Shown: positions 8,628-17,580 of the stretch, one piece after another
Position numbering within the stretch: the first letter of the stretch is position 1
Layout: every line of letters begins with the position of its first letter
Position numbers and translations under genes: made by a program
Assembly: GCF_900141815.1 (NCBI RefSeq)
Contig: NZ_FQYR01000003.1
Location: 620,001 to 684,000, forward strand
DNA from: Rubritalea squalenifaciens DSM 18772
Lineage (GTDB): Bacteria > Verrucomicrobiota > Verrucomicrobiia > Verrucomicrobiales > Akkermansiaceae
Direction: 5' to 3'
Length of the DNA: 64,000 nt
Notes under the pieces: model-generated
Told to the model about the DNA's origin: nothing
What the model saw: the letters and a program-made list of their open reading frames with translations, nothing else
Database searches by the model: none

Positions 8628-9677
8628 CTATTTTCTGAGAACTAAAGTATTTAGGCGCATGTTGGGATCCACGTCGCAAGAAAATGGGGAGTGTTCGCCG
8701 TTGAGGTGTTTGTGGAGCGCCACATAAGCAATCATTGCAGCGTTATCTGTGGTGAAGGCTGGCGAGCACACTTTTAATTTAATGCCATTTTTGACACATG
8801 CTTCCTCGAAGGCGTTTTTTAGTGCCCCATTGCAGGATACCCCTCCAGAGAGTGTAATGAACTTCGAGTTCTGTTGCTTGGCTGCTTTGATAGTCTTCTT
8901 GACCAAAACCTCGATGACAGCGGCTTGAAAAGAGGCGCAGATGTCAGGGATGGCTTCTTCTGGAGGTCTGCCATCCACGGGGTTCAGCTCAGAAAGGGTA
9001 TACAGTACAGCAGTCTTAAGCCCCGAAAAGGAGAAGTCCAGATGAGGTTTCTTGAGCATAGAGCGCGGAAAGTCATATGCGTCAGGGCTGCCGGATTGAG
9101 CCTGTTTCTCGATATGTGGGCCTCCTGGGTAGGGGAGTCCGATCATTTTTGCTACTTTGTCGAAGGCTTCCCCAGCGGCATCGTCTAAAGTTTTGCCCAA
9201 AAGGGCGTAGTTGCCGTAGCCATGAGTTTGAATGATCATGGTGTGGCCGCCCGAAACCACCAGAGAGGTGTTTTCCTGAATGCCTTGCTTGCTGTCGATG
9301 AAGGGAGACAAGAGGTGTCCCTCCATGTGATTGATCGAGAGGAATGGCTTCTTGCTGGCGACTGCCATGGCTTTGGCTGCTGTGTGCCCGATGAGGAGTG
9401 AAGAGGCTAAGCCTGGGCCAGCGGTTGCAGCAAAGGCGTCAATCGACTCAAGTCCAATGCCAGCTTGAGCGAGGGCTTTGTCGACGAGAGGGCGTAGTGC
9501 CAGAGAGTGGTTACGAGACGCGAGCTCAGGGACGACGCCACCGTATTCCTGGTGAATATCAATTTGAGAGCTGATCTCTGAACTGAGAATTTCAGCTTCT
9601 AGGCGGTTTCCTCTCAGGATGGCGACTGCGGTCTCATCGCAGCTGGATTCGATGGCTAATATGGTGGCGTGACTCAT
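8628..9677 (-). CDS. tsaD: tRNA N6-adenosine threonylcarbamoyltransferase TsaD
   Basis: A 349-residue member of the Kae1/TsaD family at its usual length. It begins ILAIESSCDETAVAIL. The metal-binding HxxxH pair is H117 and H121 in NHMEGH, and the nucleotide-binding LSGGVSCNGAL and TDNAAMIAY segments follow. With TsaB, TsaC and TsaE it transfers threonylcarbamoyl to A37 of ANN-decoding tRNAs; the partners are not in this window. It is the first gene of a minus-strand unit with the HAD phosphatase and is divergent from valS across about 130 bp. Confidence 0.97.
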   Translation of the reverse strand: MSHATILAIESSCDETAVAILRGNRLEAEILSSEISSQIDIHQEYGGVVPELASRNHSLALRPLVDKALAQAGIGLESIDAFAATAGPGLASSLLIGHTAAKAMAVASKKPFLSINHMEGHLLSPFIDSKQGIQENTSLVVSGGHTMIIQTHGYGNYALLGKTLDDAAGEAFDKVAKMIGLPYPGGPHIEKQAQSGSPDAYDFPRSMLKKPHLDFSFSGLKTAVLYTLSELNPVDGRPPEEAIPDICASFQAAVIEVLVKKTIKAAKQQNSKFITLSGGVSCNGALKNAFEEACVKNGIKLKVCSPAFTTDNAAMIAYVALHKHLNGEHSPFSCDVDPNMRLNTLVLRK

Positions 9678-9808
9678 TCTCTGGAGAAGCCAAGGTAGTA
9701 TAGTTCACCACCAGAAAGCAACTGCTCATAGGTAAATGCTGGAACTAATGAGGAACAAGGCATCCTTGTCTTTACAATTAGGGCAGGGTCTGGCATTTGC
9801 AGCCCGTC

Positions 9809-12478
9809 ATGTCAGAGCTTCCAAAAGCATACGAACCGCAAGAGGTTGAGATTAATTGGTATCAAAAATGGTTGGAGAACAAATGTTTCTCCGCAGACGT
9901 GAATTCCTCAAAGGAAGCGTACTCCATCGTGATTCCGCCACCAAACGTCACTGGTATTCTCCATCTTGGCCACGTCTTGAATAACTCTATTCAGGATATT
10001 TTGGCGCGTCGTGCTCGTCAGCAGGGCAAAGAAGTTCTCTGGCTCCCGGGTACAGACCACGCAGGTATTGCTACCCAGACCAAGGTTGAAAAGAAAGTGC
10101 GTGAAGAGGAGAATACGACTCGCCGTGAACTTGGTCGCGAGGAATTTCTCAAGCGTGTCTGGGATTGGAAAGACAAGCATGGTGGCATCATTATCAAGCA
10201 GCTCAAGCGTCTCGGCTGTAGTTGTGATTGGGATCGTGAGCGTTTCACCATGGATGAAGATTACTCCGAGTGGGTATCCAAAGTATTTGTAGATCTATTC
10301 AATGAAGGTCTTATTTATCGTGGTAAGCGCATGGTGAACTGGTGCCCAGTATCATTGACCGCGCTTTCTGATGAAGAGGTCATCCCTAAGCCGCAGCGCT
10401 CCAAACTCTACTTCATGAAGTATGAGTTGGTGGACAGCCCGGGTGAATTTCTCGAGATTTCAACCACCCGTCCTGAGACCCTCATGGGGGACATCGCAGT
10501 GGCGGTGAATCCTAAGGATGAACGCTTTGCCAAGTATGTCGGGAAGAATGTACGCCGTCCATTCCCGGAAGCAGAAATCCCCGTGATTGCAGACGACCAC
10601 GTAGACATCGAATTTGGTACTGGTGCGCTCAAGATTACTCCTGCGCACGACAAGGCTGACTTTGAGATCGGTGAACGACACAACCTCGAAATCATCGACA
10701 TCCTTCATCCGGATGGCCGCATCAATTGCCCTGAGGTTCCTGAGCTAGATGGCCTCGACCGTTTCGTGGCTCGTAAGAAAGCCGCAGCTAAGCTGGAGGA
10801 AATGGGGCTGCTCATCAAGGTGGAGGAACACGAAAATAACGTGGGCTACTCCGAGCGCGCTGATGTGCCGATCGAGCCACGTATTTCCATGCAGTGGTTC
10901 CTTAAGTATCCTGCGGTGCAAGAGGCTACCGACGCTGTTGCCAATGGTGACATCACTTTCCGTCCTGAGCGCTGGAATAAGATCTACGCTCACTGGATGA
11001 ACAATCTCCAGGACTGGTGTATCAGCCGCCAGCTTTGGTGGGGTCATCAGATTCCGGTATGGTACCGCAAGGACAAAGCTTTTGATCTCAAGGAGGCTGA
11101 ATCTCTCGACGTCAAGGACACTGAATCCGGTGATATCTATGTAGGCACCGAGCCGCCGGCTGATGGCGATAACTGGGTACGCGATGAAGATGTGATGGAC
11201 ACTTGGTTTAGCTCCTGGCTCTGGCCTTTCGCCACCATGGACGAGCAGACTCGCGCCAAGTTCTACCCGACCACTGACCTCGTTACTGGTCCGGACATTA
11301 TTTTCTTCTGGGTAGCTCGCATGATCATGGCTGGCTATCGTTTCGAAGGAGAGCTTCCGTTCAAGAATGTGTTCTTCACTTCTATTATCCGAGATATCCA
11401 GGGGCGCAAGATGTCCAAGTCTCTGGGTAATTCCCCAGATCCGATTGATCTGATGGAGAAGTACGGTGCAGACGGCCTTCGTTTCGGTCTAATGCGCATC
11501 GCTCCGATTGGCTCTGATGTGAAGTTCGATGAGACGATGATTGAAGAAGGGCGTAATTTCGCCAACAAGCTCTACAACGCCTGTCGCTTCCGTCAAATGC
11601 AGGGCGGGGAAGCCGCTGATCTCGTTATCGACGAAAGTCTGCCAGTTTATCACCTCGATATTCTTGCCAAGCTCGATGAGCTCGATGAGAAACTTGAGAA
11701 GGCCTATGCGAGCTATCGCTTCAATGATGTGACTCAGCATCTCTATGAGTTCTTCTGGACCGAGTACTGCGACAAGTTCCTTGAGTCTGCTAAGTTTGAT
11801 TTCCGTTCCGGTGATGACGCCGCGAAGCAAAAGACTCTGGGTGTCATTGATCTCGTGCTTTCCAAGTATCTTGCTCATCTGCATCCGTTCATGCCTCATA
11901 TTACGGAAGAGCTTTCGGCCAAGATGGGCTACGTGGCTGAAGGGGAGTTCCTGATGACTAAGGCTTTGGATCACAGTAATGTTCTTGATGGAGTCTCCGC
12001 CGAGGCGATCACACGCGCCAAGGAAATTACTGCTGCAGTTCATGAAACAGCTGGCCGCCTCCGTAATCTCAAGGCCGAGTATCAGCTCGCGGCGAGCAAG
12101 GACGTAGTATTTGTCATTAAGCCTGTGGCAGACTGGGTGGCCGCTGAGTGCGATACGCTCGCTTTACTTGTAGGTGCCAAGGAAATGCAACTTCAGGCTG
12201 ATTTCGATGCGCCAAAGGGTACACCTGCATCAGTAACACCAATCGGTGAGGTGTATATGCCTCTCGAAGGTTTGATCGATATGGACGCTGAGAAGGCTCG
12301 CCTTGACAAGGAAATCGATAAGATTGCCAAAGAGGTTGAGAAGTCATCCAAAAAGCTTTCTAACGAAAACTTTGTAGCCCGTGCCAAGCCTGAGGTGGTT
12401 GCTGTCGAAAGAGAGCGACTTCAGGAGTGGGAGGCTAAGTTGGCTCAGCTCAAGGAGATGCGTTTAGCCCTTGCTTAA
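9809..12478 (+). CDS. valS: Valine--tRNA ligase
   Basis: This 889-residue class I aminoacyl-tRNA synthetase carries the HIGH-type signature HLGH at residues 52-55 after PPPNVTG, and KMSKS at 534-538. The editing domain lies between them, with TTRPETLMGD and the DHVDIEFGTGALKITPAHD segment typical of ValS. The C-terminal coiled-coil arm (about 830-889) is rich in Lys and Glu. It charges tRNA-Val and hydrolyses Thr-tRNA-Val. The ATG at 9809 (MSELPKAYEP) is chosen over an in-frame TTG at 9797. No T-box is seen in the short leader. Confidence 0.97.
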   Translation: MSELPKAYEPQEVEINWYQKWLENKCFSADVNSSKEAYSIVIPPPNVTGILHLGHVLNNSIQDILARRARQQGKEVLWLPGTDHAGIATQTKVEKKVREEENTTRRELGREEFLKRVWDWKDKHGGIIIKQLKRLGCSCDWDRERFTMDEDYSEWVSKVFVDLFNEGLIYRGKRMVNWCPVSLTALSDEEVIPKPQRSKLYFMKYELVDSPGEFLEISTTRPETLMGDIAVAVNPKDERFAKYVGKNVRRPFPEAEIPVIADDHVDIEFGTGALKITPAHDKADFEIGERHNLEIIDILHPDGRINCPEVPELDGLDRFVARKKAAAKLEEMGLLIKVEEHENNVGYSERADVPIEPRISMQWFLKYPAVQEATDAVANGDITFRPERWNKIYAHWMNNLQDWCISRQLWWGHQIPVWYRKDKAFDLKEAESLDVKDTESGDIYVGTEPPADGDNWVRDEDVMDTWFSSWLWPFATMDEQTRAKFYPTTDLVTGPDIIFFWVARMIMAGYRFEGELPFKNVFFTSIIRDIQGRKMSKSLGNSPDPIDLMEKYGADGLRFGLMRIAPIGSDVKFDETMIEEGRNFANKLYNACRFRQMQGGEAADLVIDESLPVYHLDILAKLDELDEKLEKAYASYRFNDVTQHLYEFFWTEYCDKFLESAKFDFRSGDDAAKQKTLGVIDLVLSKYLAHLHPFMPHITEELSAKMGYVAEGEFLMTKALDHSNVLDGVSAEAITRAKEITAAVHETAGRLRNLKAEYQLAASKDVVFVIKPVADWVAAECDTLALLVGAKEMQLQADFDAPKGTPASVTPIGEVYMPLEGLIDMDAEKARLDKEIDKIAKEVEKSSKKLSNENFVARAKPEVVAVERERLQEWEAKLAQLKEMRLALA

Positions 12479-12508
12479 GTGGTTTGATCTCCATGCTTTT
12501 CATGCTTG

Positions 12509-12562
12509 CGGTGCTGATTCGAGGACTTTAATGATGTTTAAATTTTAGTTTTCTCAGCACCG
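12509..12562 (+). promoter_or_regulatory. Inverted repeat just before the start of the 343-aa gene
   Basis: CGGTGCTG (12509-12516) and CAGCACCG (12555-12562) are perfect 8-bp inverted copies separated by 38 nt of AT-rich sequence. The second arm ends 4 nt before the ATG at 12567, exactly where a ribosome would bind. If both arms are transcribed, the stem could hide the initiation region; it could equally be a protein-binding site. There is no T-tract, so it is not a terminator. Confidence 0.4.
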
Positions 12563-12566
12563 GTAC

Positions 12567-13598
12567 ATGAAAAAATTCAGTGATATCCAAGACATTACTC
12601 CCGAAGAACTCGAGCTTCTGGAGGCTGCTGGTTATACTGAATTAAATGCCCTGCAGGGAATATCCATTGGCGATTTCGAGAAGGAGATCACGCGAGCAAA
12701 TGATATGCTCAATATTGCCAGCGAGACGCCGACTAGAGAGAAGCTTGCTGCTTGGTATGCTATCGCTGAGGTTGAGTTGCCAGAAGCTCCACAAAAGCCG
12801 GCCTATGGTTCTCCCCCTGAACCTCAGGCCAAAGTGCCGGAGTTCGGAGAGGCGGTTGAGACCCCTGTGGCGGTATCTATTTCACAGGAGTTTATTGAAG
12901 CAAAGCAGATTGATTTGTCTGGTTTGCCTACGGTTGGCGATTCATTGGGGATGTCCAGTGGTTTGAATCCAGTCAAGGAGAGGGGGGTTCAGAAGCAAGA
13001 GGCAGATGCGCCAATTGCCCAGTATCGGGTACAGGCTACTAGTGAAAGCAAGACTGATCACGAAAAAGTGATTAAGCAGCTTGAGAAAGACAAGGTGCTC
13101 TCGATGGATGAGTTTCGTGTCAAAGGGGGCAAGGTTGCTCCGTTGGAGCGAGCTTCTGGCACGGATATTACAAAGACGACCCTTGAAGAGACCAACCGCG
13201 GCATTGACCCCAAGTCCAGAAGGTATATCCGAGGGGTGCTACACCGTGAACCCGCCAAGGTTACCTTGGCTTCTATCGCGCTACTTTTTTCTCAACTACT
13301 GGTGATTCTGAGTGTCTTGCCCTTGCCGCTGATCTTTATCGATAGGGACAAATATATCTGGGCTGCGTTCTGTCCATTGCTAGCTATCGTGGCACTCTTT
13401 GTTTGGTTTTTTGTGGCACGAAAAGCCCAGTGTCCTGTCTGCCGGCAACATCAATATGTACCTAAGGCGTGCCTCAAGCACAACAAAGCGCATAGACTGC
13501 CACTGATTGGGCATATGGCCTCTACGGCCATTCACGTTTTGATGTTCAAGTGGTTCCGTTGCATTTTCTGCGGTACATCCATTCGTCTTAAAGAGTAA
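12567..13598 (+). CDS. Membrane protein with HhH-like N-terminus and C-terminal zinc-ribbon-like cysteines
   Basis: A 343-residue protein of no family I can name. Residues about 8-70 (TPEELELLEAAGYTELNALQ onwards) resemble the helix-hairpin-helix-like DUF4332 fold. A low-complexity Pro/Glu-rich linker occupies about 75-220. Two hydrophobic helices lie near 225-255 and 258-280. The C-terminus carries two CxxC pairs, CPVC and CIFC, about 40 residues apart and probably binding zinc. The layout suggests an integral membrane protein with both soluble parts in the cytoplasm. It is the first gene of a plus-strand group of three uncharacterised genes. Confidence 0.78.
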   Translation: MKKFSDIQDITPEELELLEAAGYTELNALQGISIGDFEKEITRANDMLNIASETPTREKLAAWYAIAEVELPEAPQKPAYGSPPEPQAKVPEFGEAVETPVAVSISQEFIEAKQIDLSGLPTVGDSLGMSSGLNPVKERGVQKQEADAPIAQYRVQATSESKTDHEKVIKQLEKDKVLSMDEFRVKGGKVAPLERASGTDITKTTLEETNRGIDPKSRRYIRGVLHREPAKVTLASIALLFSQLLVILSVLPLPLIFIDRDKYIWAAFCPLLAIVALFVWFFVARKAQCPVCRQHQYVPKACLKHNKAHRLPLIGHMASTAIHVLMFKWFRCIFCGTSIRLKE

Positions 13599-13657
13599 AT
13601 GAACCAGATTCTCCACCTAGCTTGCAATGTGGAAAGACTCTGATATAGCTATCAATC

Positions 13658-14362
13658 ATGTCTAAGAGCAAATTCAGCTTTTTTCGTTTTCTAGTCGCCT
13701 TGTTAGTAATCGCAGCAAACGTGGCGATGGGGGCATTTGTCTATTTTGCGTGGCAGCCCAGAGATTTGAGTGATGTCGATGGTCGAGATTCGAAGGTAAA
13801 AACTGCTGAAGTGGTCGATATTCTCGAAAAAATCCAGGCGGCTAAGAATGGTCTCTATGAAGTGACTATCACCGAAGAAGACTTGAACCTTTATCTGGCT
13901 TCTAAGCTTAAGCTCGCACAGAGTGGCGTTATTGATGAGTATGTTGATGTGAAAGGTGTCTACGTGGACCTCAAGCCAGATACGATGGAGATCATCATTG
14001 AGCGTGAGATTAATTATGTGGATCCATCCGCAGAAAAAGGGGATGACAAAGAGGCTGCCTCAACAATCCCGTTTCTTCCCATGGATAATACCGTATCCAT
14101 GAAGCTAAAGATCTTCACAACTGTGAATGAAAAAGGGGAGACGGTGCGTGTTGTTGAATTTCCCGGAGGCTCCTTTGGCAAGGCTCCTGCACCAGGCCAG
14201 TTCGTTTTGGCTGTGAAGGATAGCTTTGACCAAATCGCTAAGCATTTTTCCAAGGAGGTCGATCTCGCTTATAACCAAATGGTACGTCTGGAGATTGGAG
14301 ATGGCTTCATCACCTTGGACCCAAGGCGTGAGGTTAAAGAGGCTGCAGCTCCAGCACAATAA
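13658..14362 (+). CDS. Single-pass membrane protein of unknown function
   Basis: A 234-residue protein with a short basic start, one N-terminal membrane helix (about residues 8-30, ending in FAWQP) and a periplasmic part with alternating beta-like segments (VKGVYVDLKPDTMEIIIERE). It could be a non-cleaved signal anchor. I do not recognise a family. The TAA stop overlaps the ATG of the next gene (TAATG at 14360-14364), so translation of the two is probably coupled and their products may act together. Confidence 0.75.
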   Translation: MSKSKFSFFRFLVALLVIAANVAMGAFVYFAWQPRDLSDVDGRDSKVKTAEVVDILEKIQAAKNGLYEVTITEEDLNLYLASKLKLAQSGVIDEYVDVKGVYVDLKPDTMEIIIEREINYVDPSAEKGDDKEAASTIPFLPMDNTVSMKLKIFTTVNEKGETVRVVEFPGGSFGKAPAPGQFVLAVKDSFDQIAKHFSKEVDLAYNQMVRLEIGDGFITLDPRREVKEAAAPAQ

Positions 14363-15768
14363 TGCTCACTCACTGCTCTGTTGCGATGAGTCGTCACTCG
14401 CTAGTTGTACTGGCTTCTATGTCTGCGCTCATGCAGCCATTGCTGCATGGTCAAGAGTCGGCTGACGATAAGGCCCGGGTAGTGCCAAAGGAAAAGTCGA
14501 TTAGTTTCAATCGACAGCTCATTGTGGAGGGGCGCAATGATCGATTAAGGACAGCTATTGCTGATGTTGTCGATGATACAGCCTATGATCTATACAAGGC
14601 ATTGGGAGTGGCTCCTGATCATGAGAATGCGCTGCCTATCAATATTGATATGTATGAAGCTGGCAATGCCAGCCGAGGGCTGAAAGTGCGTCCTAGTATC
14701 ATTCCATTGGCGGGCGGTAAGTATCGGATCGAGTTGCTGGTGGATACGCGTGCCGGTGTCGAGAGGGAGGTATTGCAACGGGGGCTGATCGAGGTCTTGA
14801 TTTATGAGCTAGGTGTCAGAAGTAATAAAGATCAGCTGGCTCCAGAGAAACAGGTGGTTGTTCCACCGTGGCTTGTATATGGTCTGTTTGAGTATATTCA
14901 ATGGAAGTCAGGAGATAGTGAGCGTAGGCTCTATGATATCTTGAAAGAGAGGCCAGAGCTTTATTCCATAGATCAGGCGTTTAGGACGAATGGTAGAGAT
15001 GTTCGTCAGTTTGATGATACCAAAGAGGCGTTGTTCAGGGCTTCCTCTTGCGCTTTTGTTAGTTCGCTTCTCAGGCAGAAGAATGGGGGACAGGCGATGA
15101 TTTCCTTTTTGAAGGAGGTATCGCTCCATGAGGGGGAAATGGAAAACTTACTGCGCAAGCATTTCCCGGGGCTCAATGTTGGAGCCAAAGGTCTGCAGAA
15201 GATGTGGAGTCTGCAGGTAGCTGATATGGCTTCAGCCAGATTGCAGGATGTTCTGAGCATTGGTGATACAGACAGGCGCTTGTCTGAAGCTCTATTCTTG
15301 ACGCTGACGGATGGCGAGGGGGTAAGCAGGCAGCTCCCCATTGATCAATTCAAGGAGCTGGAAGGGGCTAGCAGGGAAACACGCTTAAATGCGGTGAATG
15401 TCTCCAGAAATGAAATCATGCAGCTCAGTTACCGTTGCTTTCCAGCATACAGGCCACTTTTGTATGGCTATATCAAAGTGCTCGAGGATGTGGCCCTTGG
15501 AAACATGGAAGATGTCCAGCTGCGCTTGGTCAATCTGTATGAGGAGAGAAGGTTGATGAGGCTCTCCAGTGAGCGGGTCAGAGATTATTTGGATTGGTAT
15601 CAATTGACTCAAGCCCGCGATATTAAGGGTGATTTTTCCGGTTATATGAAGCTCAAGGATAGGTTGGCGCAGGAGCGAGAAGTGAAAAAGGATCCAGTGA
15701 TCGACAAGTATCTTGATGAGGTTCAGGCGCTCTATCAAAAAATGGAGCAGTCTGAGAGAGAGGAGTGA
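14362..15768 (+). CDS. Secreted protein of unknown function, coupled to the upstream gene
   Basis: A 468-residue protein with a signal peptide ending near residue 30 (LMQPLLHGQES), so exported. The mature part is mainly helical and charged, with a PPWLVYGLFEYIQWKSGD segment and AFVSSLLRQKNGGQAMISFLKEV. This order, a family-like 'PxWLxxGL' followed by a helical bundle, recalls gluzincin-like peptidase-fold proteins, but the HExxH zinc motif is absent, so catalytic activity is not supported. The ATG overlaps the upstream stop by one base; an in-frame ATG at 14386 is the alternative. A bidirectional terminator follows. Confidence 0.75.
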   Translation: MLTHCSVAMSRHSLVVLASMSALMQPLLHGQESADDKARVVPKEKSISFNRQLIVEGRNDRLRTAIADVVDDTAYDLYKALGVAPDHENALPINIDMYEAGNASRGLKVRPSIIPLAGGKYRIELLVDTRAGVEREVLQRGLIEVLIYELGVRSNKDQLAPEKQVVVPPWLVYGLFEYIQWKSGDSERRLYDILKERPELYSIDQAFRTNGRDVRQFDDTKEALFRASSCAFVSSLLRQKNGGQAMISFLKEVSLHEGEMENLLRKHFPGLNVGAKGLQKMWSLQVADMASARLQDVLSIGDTDRRLSEALFLTLTDGEGVSRQLPIDQFKELEGASRETRLNAVNVSRNEIMQLSYRCFPAYRPLLYGYIKVLEDVALGNMEDVQLRLVNLYEERRLMRLSSERVRDYLDWYQLTQARDIKGDFSGYMKLKDRLAQEREVKKDPVIDKYLDEVQALYQKMEQSEREE

Positions 15769-15790
15769 TGATTAGCAGTTCTGAGATAAC

Positions 15791-15823
15791 AAAAAACCCA
15801 AGGTGAGTTGCCTTAGGTTTTTT
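15791..15823. terminator. Bidirectional terminator between the 468-aa gene and lysS
   Basis: The sequence AAAAAACCCAAGG, a 7-nt loop and CCTTAGGTTTTTT form a stem flanked by six A on the left and six T on the right, with one C-A mismatch. It can end transcription of the plus-strand gene group (stop at 15768) and of lysS on the minus strand (stop at 15856). Confidence 0.85.
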
Positions 15824-15855
15824 GGTTGAGAAAAAGTTAATCAGCGGTGCGGATC

Positions 15856-17331
15856 TCAGTCCTTGCGCTTGAGTTGTGGGAAGAGGACAACGTCACGGAT
15901 AGTCGGTGCACCAGTGAGCATCATGATGAGGCGGTCGATACCGATGCCTATACCGCCAGCTGGTGGCATGCCTGATTCCATGGTCTCAACAAAGTCATGG
16001 TCAACCTTTTGAGCTTCGCCGCCAGCCTGCTCTTCAAAGCGCTGACGCTGGAGGATTGGGTCGTTTAGTTCGGAGTAACCGGGTGAAATTTCTTGGCCGT
16101 TGATGATGAGCTCGTAGACGTCAATCACTTCTGGATTCTCTGGGTTGAGTTTGGCGAGAGGGATGAGCTCTTTGGCAACGTGAGTCACAAAGCATGGGTT
16201 GAAGGTGTGTTCTTCAATGAGCTTTTCAAAAACTTGCTGAGTGACTTCGTAGTCTTCCATGTTGGCAGAAATCTCCACTCCCAAGTCGGCACATTTAGCT
16301 CTGCGCTCATCAGGGGTGAGGTTGAACCAGTCATCTCCTGCAGCTTCCTTGATTAGGTCGTGGTATGAAGCGCGCTTCCAAGGGCGTGAAAGGTCGATTG
16401 TTCGGGTGGTCTCGCCTTCTTCGTTTTTGTGTTCGATCTGAAGGCTGCCGCAGAACTTCTCTGCCAGGTGGCATGTCATTTCTTCTACCAAGTCCGCCAT
16501 TTGCTCGAAGTCTGAGAATGCCCAGTAGGCTTCAAGCATGGTGAATTCCGGATTATGGCGTCTGGAGATGCCTTCGTTACGGAAGTTACGGTTGAGTTCA
16601 AAGATTTTGGTGAAACCGCCGCAGAGTAGGCGTTTGAGGTGCAGCTCTGGAGCAATGCGCAGAGTGAGGGGCATGTCCAATGCGTTGTGGTGGGTGTTGA
16701 AGGGGCGAGCTGCTGCACCGCCTGCCACATCGTGTAGCATAGGTGTCTCCACTTCAAGGAAGCCACGCTGGCTGAGGAATGCGCGGATTTCCGCGATCAT
16801 CAGGGAGCGTTTCACAAAAAGATCAGCACTAGCCTGATTGGACATGAGGTCCAGATGGCGCTTACGGTATTTGGTTTCACGGTCTGAAACACCGTGCCAT
16901 TTGTCTGGCATGGGTCGCAGAGCTTTGGAAAGGACAGTGAGCTTCACTACTTTGACGGAAGGTTCACCTTTACCCGTAGTGAAAGTTTCACCCTCAATCC
17001 CGATCCAGTCACCCATATCCATGAGCTTCCAAGCGGCCCATTCGGACTCGGAGATTCCCTTTTGGTTGAGATAAATCTGAATGCGTCCGTGGACATCGCC
17101 GATCGTGGCGAATACGGATTTACCCATGTCTCGGATGGCAAGCAAGCGACCAGCGATTTTCACCGGTTTATCATTCTCGAAATTCTCTTTGAGTTCACCA
17201 GGAGTGGTGGATACTTCATATTTGCTGCCGAATGGGTCAATGCCCAGTTCACGGAGCTTTTCGAGTTTCTCACGGCGTACAGCGATGAGTTCTGCTTCGG
17301 TGGATTGTGGCTGAGTTGTCTGCTCGCTCAT
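15856..17331 (-). CDS. lysS: Lysine--tRNA ligase, class II
   Basis: A 491-residue class II LysRS of standard length. An N-terminal OB-fold anticodon-binding domain (about 60-150, VKIAGRLLAIRDMGKSVFATI) is followed by the catalytic domain with motif 2 around FRNEGISRRHNPEFTMLEAY and motif 3 GIGIGIDRLIMMLTG near the C-terminus. It charges tRNA-Lys in the cytoplasm. The frame is open upstream to 17448 but that stretch is Pro-rich and unlike LysRS; the ATG at 17329-17331 (MSEQTTQPQ) is chosen. Confidence 0.96.
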   Translation of the reverse strand: MSEQTTQPQSTEAELIAVRREKLEKLRELGIDPFGSKYEVSTTPGELKENFENDKPVKIAGRLLAIRDMGKSVFATIGDVHGRIQIYLNQKGISESEWAAWKLMDMGDWIGIEGETFTTGKGEPSVKVVKLTVLSKALRPMPDKWHGVSDRETKYRKRHLDLMSNQASADLFVKRSLMIAEIRAFLSQRGFLEVETPMLHDVAGGAAARPFNTHHNALDMPLTLRIAPELHLKRLLCGGFTKIFELNRNFRNEGISRRHNPEFTMLEAYWAFSDFEQMADLVEEMTCHLAEKFCGSLQIEHKNEEGETTRTIDLSRPWKRASYHDLIKEAAGDDWFNLTPDERRAKCADLGVEISANMEDYEVTQQVFEKLIEEHTFNPCFVTHVAKELIPLAKLNPENPEVIDVYELIINGQEISPGYSELNDPILQRQRFEEQAGGEAQKVDHDFVETMESGMPPAGGIGIGIDRLIMMLTGAPTIRDVVLFPQLKRKD

Positions 17332-17513
17332 AGGGTGGCGGAGGATAGGGGGCGAGACGGGATTTGCAATGCGGATTTTCCCTAAATTGCAAGTATTCGT
17401 AAGGTGGGGAGGGCTTTCCTGACTTGGAAGATCACAATATGATTCCAAGGCTCTGCTTCTAGGATGATTTTACTCTTGCTGAGATGGATATGAATGTGTC
17501 TAATTCGCCTCAT

Positions 17514-17580
17514 GAGCGCATTATTGCGCTCGGGGGGATATCCTCGTTGGCGCTATTGCATCAACGAGGATATATTTTTA
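17514..17580 (+). other. Two tandem hairpins, possible 3' end of a plus-strand RNA
   Basis: Hairpin 1 is GAGCGCA (17514-17520), TTAT loop, TGCGCTC (17525-17531). After six G comes hairpin 2, a perfect 12-bp stem ATATCCTCGTTG (17538-17549) with CAACGAGGATAT (17562-17573) and a 12-nt loop, then ATTTTTA on the plus strand. The second stem plus T-tract looks like a plus-strand terminator, although no plus-strand protein gene lies upstream. On the minus strand the same stem lies just after the YbjN-like gene stop (17578) but is followed by six C, not T. Confidence 0.5.

Noticed and set aside
11489-12043. A 184-codon minus-strand frame opposite valS
   Set aside because: It lies in the middle of the valS anticodon-binding region and shows no family features.
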